Shown piece after piece: positions 23,350 to 27,976 of a stretch of 27,976 nt of DNA. Numbering within the stretch: position 1 is the stretch's first letter; every line of letters starts with the position of its first letter. The notes beneath the pieces are model-generated. The model made no database searches, had not been told where the DNA came from, and was given only the letters and a program-made list of their open reading frames with translations. The stretch lies in NCBI GenBank assembly GCA_031285085.1, contig JAITWW010000065.1:1-27976 (forward strand). Reading direction: 5' to 3'. The position numbers and the translations under genes were made by a program. Source of the DNA: Candidatus Methanofilum arcanum. Its GTDB lineage: Archaea; Halobacteriota; Methanomicrobia; Methanomicrobiales; Methanospirillaceae.

Positions 23350-24675
23350 TTACACTCGTGAGATGACATAGATCAAACGTTCAACTCGCTGCTCCTTTGG
23401 TGCATGCAAAAACACAAATGGCACATCAACGTTTTGAATCTTTTGTTTTATAATGGAAAACCCATATCTCGTGAAGAGATCATCTGGATCAAGGGTGTAG
23501 AGCATCTCTTCAGCAGTACGAATGCCAGGAACAATAATGACAGCAACCCCATCATCACTGAGGACATCACGTATCGAAGCCATATATCTCTGATATCTCT
23601 CAGAGAGATCACGGATTATTTTCGATGCTGCTCGTTTGTCTGGATATCTGGTGAGTGCAGGACCAAGATATGGTTCTGTGACGATCGTCTCTATGTCATG
23701 GAGATGATCACTGGCACGGGTGAAATCTATTTTTTTGACGATATTTTTAGGTTTTTTGACTTTCATGCGTTGTGATATCCAGGAGATGTTTTCAATCGTC
23801 CCGATTATGCATGTCTCATCCACATCAGAGCCCTGTGGAGTATATCCAAGCAGGAGTGCTTCTTGAAGAATAATGCCGGTACCACAGAATGGATCATAGA
23901 TCCCTCCTGGTGGCTTCCTTTGTGAGATATGTATCATTGCCCGTGCAAGAGCTGCCCCCATTCCAAGTTTTGCTCTGAAAAATGGTCGCTTCACATCGCG
24001 ATCCTCAAGCTCAATGATATCAAGCACTGCATCTGTTGTGCACCATATGATCTCATTGCCGTGGTGAAACAAAACGCACTCAAATCCTCCCTCTAAGATC
24101 TTTTTTTGCATCATCTTTTTCGGCATGATGGCATGGAAAGAGCGTTCAGGGTTATATACGCGAAGCTGGTCTTGGTTCTGCTCAGCAGGAATATAGGTAT
24201 GCTTTCGAACTCCCATTGATTTGAGCACCTCGCGAAATCCTGATACAACCATCTCATAGTAGTCCTCATCAGCATTCCCATGTTCATCTATCTCTTCAGG
24301 ATCCCGTTCTTCATATGCACTTACACACCAGTGCGGCTTGTCATCCAAGAACTGAGTTTGCACAATTGTGGCACATGCCTGTACGATCTTGTCATATGAG
24401 ATGGGTTTTTGTAGTATGAGGCGTGGAGTGCAAGATTTGAGAAGCGTGCCAGAACGTGTAATGTCAGGGTAGAGATCTTTGGTTCTGATGAGAGCACCGG
24501 AGGGGGTCAGGGTCAAAAACTCAAGATTATCTTGCGAATTTTCTGCATTTTGAGAGAGGGAGACGAGTTCAGCACATGAGAGCATTGGATTTCTTCCAAA
24601 AATATATAATCTATCAGATGAGGTTGGTGGTGCATGCGAACATCTCATCTTGCGAATCAGTTCTTCTATCTCCAT
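23350..24675 (-). CDS. TRM11/TrmG10-like RNA methyltransferase
   Basis: A 441-residue protein of the UPF0020/TRM11 methylase superfamily. The N-terminal half has the Y-I-F-G-R-N-P entry (24-30) of THUMP-associated tRNA guanine methylases. DVKRPFFRAKLGMGAALARAM (227-247) precedes SAM motif I DPFCGTG (261-267). Motif IV is TEPYLGP (333-339), where canonical tRNA G10 enzymes have D-P-P-Y-G. This TEP variant occurs in a TRM11-like subfamily as I recall. Expected activity is N2-methylation of a guanine in tRNA or rRNA, with target unproven. The start may instead be Met10 (24648), just before the conserved region. Confidence 0.85.
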   Translation of the reverse strand: MEIEELIRKMRCSHAPPTSSDRLYIFGRNPMLSCAELVSLSQNAENSQDNLEFLTLTPSGALIRTKDLYPDITRSGTLLKSCTPRLILQKPISYDKIVQACATIVQTQFLDDKPHWCVSAYEERDPEEIDEHGNADEDYYEMVVSGFREVLKSMGVRKHTYIPAEQNQDQLRVYNPERSFHAIMPKKMMQKKILEGGFECVLFHHGNEIIWCTTDAVLDIIELEDRDVKRPFFRAKLGMGAALARAMIHISQRKPPGGIYDPFCGTGIILQEALLLGYTPQGSDVDETCIIGTIENISWISQRMKVKKPKNIVKKIDFTRASDHLHDIETIVTEPYLGPALTRYPDKRAASKIIRDLSERYQRYMASIRDVLSDDGVAVIIVPGIRTAEEMLYTLDPDDLFTRYGFSIIKQKIQNVDVPFVFLHAPKEQRVERLIYVISRV

Positions 24676-24859
24676 AATACTCCTCTATGAGATGGGAAGG
24701 GAATGGTGCTTGTGTCTCGCATGTTTTATAATCTGTCCCCCAGCTACAAAGAGGTGCCTCTCTGTATATGTTGGACTGATTCTCCTCCCCTTCATCATAA
24801 TCGACAGGCTTGAACATGGGTGGATACCAAAGTTTTAGAGCACTGTCTAACAGTGGCAT
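24614..24859 (-). CDS. Possible small upstream protein, unknown
   Basis: An 81-residue frame overlapping the methyltransferase start by about 60 bp (about 35 bp if that gene starts at Met10). The sequence is rich in Tyr, Trp, Pro and Glu (KLWYPPMFKPVDYDEGEENQ) and looks more protein-like than the shadow frames, with two Cys eleven residues apart (PLCSW, KTCET). A GAGGTGGG ribosome-like site lies about 20 nt upstream, too far for a good fit. I do not recognise the family, and it may be a chance frame in a promoter region. Confidence 0.35.
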   Translation of the reverse strand: MPLLDSALKLWYPPMFKPVDYDEGEENQSNIYREAPLCSWGTDYKTCETQAPFPSHLIEEYYGDRRTDSQDEMFACTTNLI

Positions 24860-24918
24860 TATATCATCTTGACACCCACCTCTTTTACAAAAGGGGAAGC
24901 TACTAGGTGCGCCAAGAA

Positions 24919-26391
24919 ATGATTACAATCCTCTCAGATGTGGGTGGACTCTATAAGATCATCTCGTTTTTTATACTCATTCCCCTTGGTGTGTCTCTCT
25001 ATACTCATGACTGGATAGGAGGATCTGCATTTCTGCTTATTTTACTCTATTTTGGAGTTCTAGGACATATCCTTGATAAACTTCCTCAGTACCGTGAATA
25101 TACAAAACTCAGCAGTGCCCTTGCCTCCATCGCTCTTGCATGGCTCACTTCTGGAATCGTGTTTGGTATTCCCTATTATATCTGCACAGAGATGACTGTC
25201 TCTCAGAGTGTATTTGAAGGGATGGCAGGATGGACACGCACAAGTTTTTCTTTTCTTCAGCTCACCGAGCAGATCGATCTCAGCTCTTCTCTTTTCTTCT
25301 GGAGGGCTTATACGCAATGGATTGGAGGGCTTGCTATGCTTTCTGTCTTTATTTCTCTCATGAAAGGGGTGCAATACTCATTGTTTCATCAATCCATGCA
25401 TGAACGCCACAAGGAACATATCATCACCTCACTTCAGAGTGTAATTCGTAAAATCATTCCATACTATCTCATATTCTCAGTCATTGCCTGGTGTATGATC
25501 CTTGCAAATCATGTTCCATTGCTTGACAGCATCTACCTCATGCTCTCATCAGTTAGCACAGGGGGATTCATCCCATACCCTGACAATATCATGTACTATA
25601 ACAATGCAAGCCTTGAGATAACCCTCATATGTATCATGATAGCTGCAGCACTTCCCCTTCCCCTCTTTTTCACTCTCTTTTTTCAGAGAGATATTGCAGC
25701 ATTTGTGCGAGAAAAGCAGATCTTTCTCTTGTTCTTTTTTATTCTCTCCTGCACCCTCATCATTGCATGTGGTATGATACCCGGATTTACCACAGAGCTG
25801 CTCAACGGAGATCCATTTCATTTCTGGTCTCTTATTAGATACAGTCTCTTTATGTCTGTTTCAGCAGCAACAACAACAGGGTTTTGGAACACAAACTTTG
25901 AGGGATGGAGTGATGTCAATCTGATCTTTATTATGTTACTCATGTTTATTGGTGGTTCAGCCATGAGTATGACAGGGGGCATAAAACTGCGAAGAGTACT
26001 TCTTTGGTTTGCAGGAGTAAATTGGTGGGTGCGTCAGATATTTGCTCCCTCCCACGCTGTGGTTCCTTTATTTTTTGAAGGCCAAAAAATTGGGTCTAAT
26101 GAAGCAAATCTTGAAATATCAAAAAGTACCATTGTTATTGTCTCCTCTACTCTTCTTATTGGCGTCTTTACTTTTCTGTTTATGCACATGCACCCTGATG
26201 CTGATGTACTTCCTATCATTTTTGATGTTACATCTGCGTTTGCAACATCTGGCCTCTCATTAAGCCATGTTACGCCAGATATGCCTATAATAAGCATCTG
26301 GTGTATTATTATTTTAATGTGGGCCGGTTCCTTGGAGGTTTTTCCAGCAATTATACTTTTTGTAGTTTTATTTAGAAGGAAAAATGGATAA
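24919..26391 (+). CDS. trkH: TrkH-family cation transporter pore subunit
   Basis: I start it at ATG 24919 (490 residues), which has AGGTG 9 nt upstream, rather than the in-frame GTG 24907. About ten membrane segments form four M-P-M repeats. The pore-loop filters read AGWTRTS (103-109), SVSTGGF (211-217), ATTTGF (317-322) and FATSGLS (441-447). Loops 2-4 keep the K+-coordinating Gly; loop 1 has Ser109 where TTTG is usual. In plant HKT proteins a Ser at this place favours Na+ over K+, so cation selectivity may be altered. No TrkA or KtrA regulatory gene is adjacent. Confidence 0.9.
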   Translation: MITILSDVGGLYKIISFFILIPLGVSLYTHDWIGGSAFLLILLYFGVLGHILDKLPQYREYTKLSSALASIALAWLTSGIVFGIPYYICTEMTVSQSVFEGMAGWTRTSFSFLQLTEQIDLSSSLFFWRAYTQWIGGLAMLSVFISLMKGVQYSLFHQSMHERHKEHIITSLQSVIRKIIPYYLIFSVIAWCMILANHVPLLDSIYLMLSSVSTGGFIPYPDNIMYYNNASLEITLICIMIAAALPLPLFFTLFFQRDIAAFVREKQIFLLFFFILSCTLIIACGMIPGFTTELLNGDPFHFWSLIRYSLFMSVSAATTTGFWNTNFEGWSDVNLIFIMLLMFIGGSAMSMTGGIKLRRVLLWFAGVNWWVRQIFAPSHAVVPLFFEGQKIGSNEANLEISKSTIVIVSSTLLIGVFTFLFMHMHPDADVLPIIFDVTSAFATSGLSLSHVTPDMPIISIWCIIILMWAGSLEVFPAIILFVVLFRRKNG

Positions 26392-26540
26392 TATATTCTT
26401 CCTTTCTTATGCTTTTTTTGAAAGTAATGGCAGATCTGAAAAAGTTCCATATCGCACCTTAATCTGTGAAATAGAATCGATTTTGTTATTTTCTAGAACT
26501 TGCATTTTGACCATGTTTACTTTCATCCTATTCATATAGC

Positions 26541-26549
26541 GTTTATATG
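26541..26549 (+). promoter_or_regulatory. TATA box of the 26577 gene
   Basis: GTTTATATG is centred about 31 nt upstream of the ATG at 26577. It overlaps an earlier in-frame ATG at 26547, which therefore cannot be in the transcript. This decides the start and implies a leader of about 5-8 nt. Confidence 0.55.
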
Positions 26550-26576
26550 CTCATAATCAGACTTTTGATTGTCACT

Positions 26577-26999
26577 ATGGGCACGAACATTGCTACTGTT
26601 GGATATATACGAAGATCACGCACAACCGCACTTGATGAGAATGGAGTACCGATCGAGGTACTTGAACTTCATCTCCCCAGTTCAACCTATGCTATTCGAA
26701 GTGATGAGATCCGATCTGCACTTCGTGGTTCATTCTCAGCACGTGTTTTTCACATAAAGCGAAATTGGCATACATATCTGTGTGGTACCTTTGGTATATG
26801 CAGTCTTTCCCCAAGCAAACGAGCAATCAACCTTACATTGTTTGATAGCACACAGTATACCATCTCAGTAGCATCTCTCAAAAGTGCCCTCTCATCGTCG
26901 CGTTATGCACCTGTTGCATCACTCACGAGAGAGTCCGCATCATTAAACCAGCCCCCGGTTCGATCCATGCGACATAGTGAAGTACAAATGGCATATTAA
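26577..26999 (+). CDS. Orphan 140-residue protein, unknown
   Basis: The start at ATG 26577 (MGTNIATVGYIRRSR) is set by the TATA box at 26541-26549. The protein is about 140 residues with an alternating beta-rich pattern: VLELHLPSSTYAIRSDEIR, FHIKRNWHTYLCGTFGICSL, INLTLFDSTQYTISVASLKSAL. It has no signal peptide or membrane helix. The C-terminal 30 residues are Ser-rich and probably disordered. I do not recognise a family. Codon usage is like that of neighbouring native genes and the promoter is clearly archaeal, so it is probably real and lineage-specific. Confidence 0.65.
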   Translation: MGTNIATVGYIRRSRTTALDENGVPIEVLELHLPSSTYAIRSDEIRSALRGSFSARVFHIKRNWHTYLCGTFGICSLSPSKRAINLTLFDSTQYTISVASLKSALSSSRYAPVASLTRESASLNQPPVRSMRHSEVQMAY

Positions 27000-27100
27000 C
27001 ACAATCAGCACCCACCTACTACAACTCGTGTCTGCATTGTGTGATATAATCCCCCCCCTCTTCTTTTGAGTATGTTTCCAATTATCACAGGAGATAAGAT

Positions 27101-27727
27101 ATGATTGATTTTAAAAAGGATTTTAAAGAGCTGTATCAGCCAAAAACTACACCATCCATCATTCATGTGCCAAAGATGACCTTCATCGCCGTTGACGGAA
27201 AAGGTAATCCCAACACAAGCGAGGAGTATGCCACCGCGATTGAGGTGCTTTATGGGTTATCTTACACTATTAAGATGGGAAATAAGGCTGTTCTGAAATA
27301 TGTTGTTTCACCGCTTGAGGGTTTTTGGAGCATCGATGGCGGTTTTGTGGATGGTGATTCACTTGCAATCGATAAAGACAGATTTATGTGGACTGCATTG
27401 ATTCGTCAGCCGGATTTCGTGACAGTGGAGGTGTTTGAAGCCGCTCAAGCTTCACTTGCCAAAAAAAAGCCGAATCTCGACACAGGCAGAGCACGGCTTG
27501 AAACGTTTACTGAAGGTTTATGTGTCCAAAGTATGCATATTGGTCCATATGATAATGAACCCGCAACAATCGCTGTACTGGAACAGTATGCTATCGAAAA
27601 CGGGTATGTACTAGACGTAGATGATCTACGCCGACACCATGAGATCTACCTTTCCGATCCACGCAGGGTTGCACCTGAAAAGTTAAAGACCGTAATTCGA
27701 TGTCCTGTAAGAAAAGAAAACACATAA
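27101..27727 (+). CDS. GyrI-like small-molecule-binding domain protein
   Basis: A 208-residue stand-alone GyrI-like (AraC effector-binding type) protein. KTTPSIIHVPKMTFIAVDGKGNPN (16-39) opens the first half, followed by a helix with EEYATAIEVLYGLSYTIKMG (42-61). EGFWSIDGGF (73-82) and the second-half QSMHIGPYDNEPATIAVLEQY then HHEIYLSDPRRVAPEKLKTVIR complete the fold. It has no DNA-binding domain. Proteins of this group bind amphipathic compounds and are common in Clostridia; some are hydrolases. AGGAG sits about 8 nt ahead of the ATG, a stronger bacterial-style site than most genes here. Base composition and this site suggest transfer from Firmicutes. Confidence 0.88.
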   Translation: MIDFKKDFKELYQPKTTPSIIHVPKMTFIAVDGKGNPNTSEEYATAIEVLYGLSYTIKMGNKAVLKYVVSPLEGFWSIDGGFVDGDSLAIDKDRFMWTALIRQPDFVTVEVFEAAQASLAKKKPNLDTGRARLETFTEGLCVQSMHIGPYDNEPATIAVLEQYAIENGYVLDVDDLRRHHEIYLSDPRRVAPEKLKTVIRCPVRKENT

Positions 27728-27976
27728 GCTTGATTGTCACCTTACATAGTTCTCTTTTCTGAAAATCCCTCTTATAATGTTGTGTGCATCTTGAAGTATG
27801 ATTTTTTGAGTCATGCTCAATATCAATCTGTTTACCCTATCTGTGGTAAAGCTATGCCCTTAACAGACACTTTGAGTTGTTTTTTTGTTCATATACTACA
27901 TTCATATGAGATTTGGGATAGAGCATAGTACTAATACTCATAAACATCAAAAGGGTTAGGAGTATGAGTGGTATGA
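27728..27976 (+). other. Window tail, no gene recognised
   Basis: About 250 bp after the GyrI-like gene. A 64-codon open frame at 27734-27928 lacks a ribosome site or any recognisable motif. I see no RNA gene or repeat. Confidence 0.5.

Noticed and set aside
27734..27928. 64-codon frame at the window end
   Set aside because: No ribosome site, no recognisable motif, Cys/Ser-rich shadow-like translation.
1..27976. CRISPR array
   Set aside because: I found no regularly spaced repeats of 25-40 bp with unique spacers, and no cas gene.

Overview
The window reads as chromosome of a methanogenic archaeon, most plausibly order Methanomicrobiales. Supporting evidence is an archaeal aIF2-beta with a C-terminal TRAM domain, AT-rich TATA boxes about 25 nt upstream of inferred starts, two archaeal-style tRNA genes, and secreted TPR, PKD and CARDB-like proteins of the kind common in Methanomicrobia. 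I cannot fix the genus. Several genes resemble families I know mainly from gut-type Firmicutes or Bacteroidetes (5627-7102, 7815-10337, 27101-27727), so a host-associated or anaerobic-digester lifestyle is a reasonable inference, not a demonstrated fact.

Layout. 1-428 holds a relic of the 3' end of an IS200/IS605-type tnpB element, a strong hairpin and a promoter. 429-3604 carries a P-loop GTPase of the cyclic-2,3-diphosphoglycerate-synthase-annotated family and a translationally coupled pair of unknown genes (long coiled-coil protein plus small Cys-rich protein). 3605-4040 holds two more tnpB-end relics and a probable 5' fragment of a group II intron. The relics at 98-253 and 3678-3833 are equal-length direct repeats bracketing the segment. 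4056-5363 holds aIF2-beta and a divergent small secreted TPR gene. The TPR 3' end and its downstream promoter-like sequence are duplicated (5194-5493 and 7192-7489), and the copies bracket a 491-residue membrane protein of Firmicutes type preceded by a 19-codon ORF. 7815-10337 is a Pif1-HRDC-HTH helicase of Bacteroidetes type.

10850-13996 is a minus-strand operon for a CARDB-like membrane-anchored exoprotein plus a MacB-like ABC ATPase and permease. Divergent from it, sbcD-sbcC (14096-19113) encode a bacterial-type Mre11/Rad50-like nuclease, followed by tRNA-Asn and a CAU-anticodon tRNA. 19485-21236 is a large secreted TPR-array protein behind a duplicated TATA element. On the minus strand follow a seven-repeat PKD surface protein and a TRM11-like RNA methyltransferase. 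24919-26391 is a lone TrkH-type cation channel subunit with an atypical first selectivity loop. The window ends with an orphan 140-residue protein and a GyrI-like ligand-binding protein.

The most notable signals are: (i) the tnpB/group II intron graveyard bracketing foreign-looking cargo, with a compensatory base change in the hairpin stem; (ii) the 300-bp duplication bracketing a transferred membrane gene; (iii) the Gly-to-Ser change in the TrkH first filter loop; (iv) the uncharacterised coiled-coil/Cys-rich pair.
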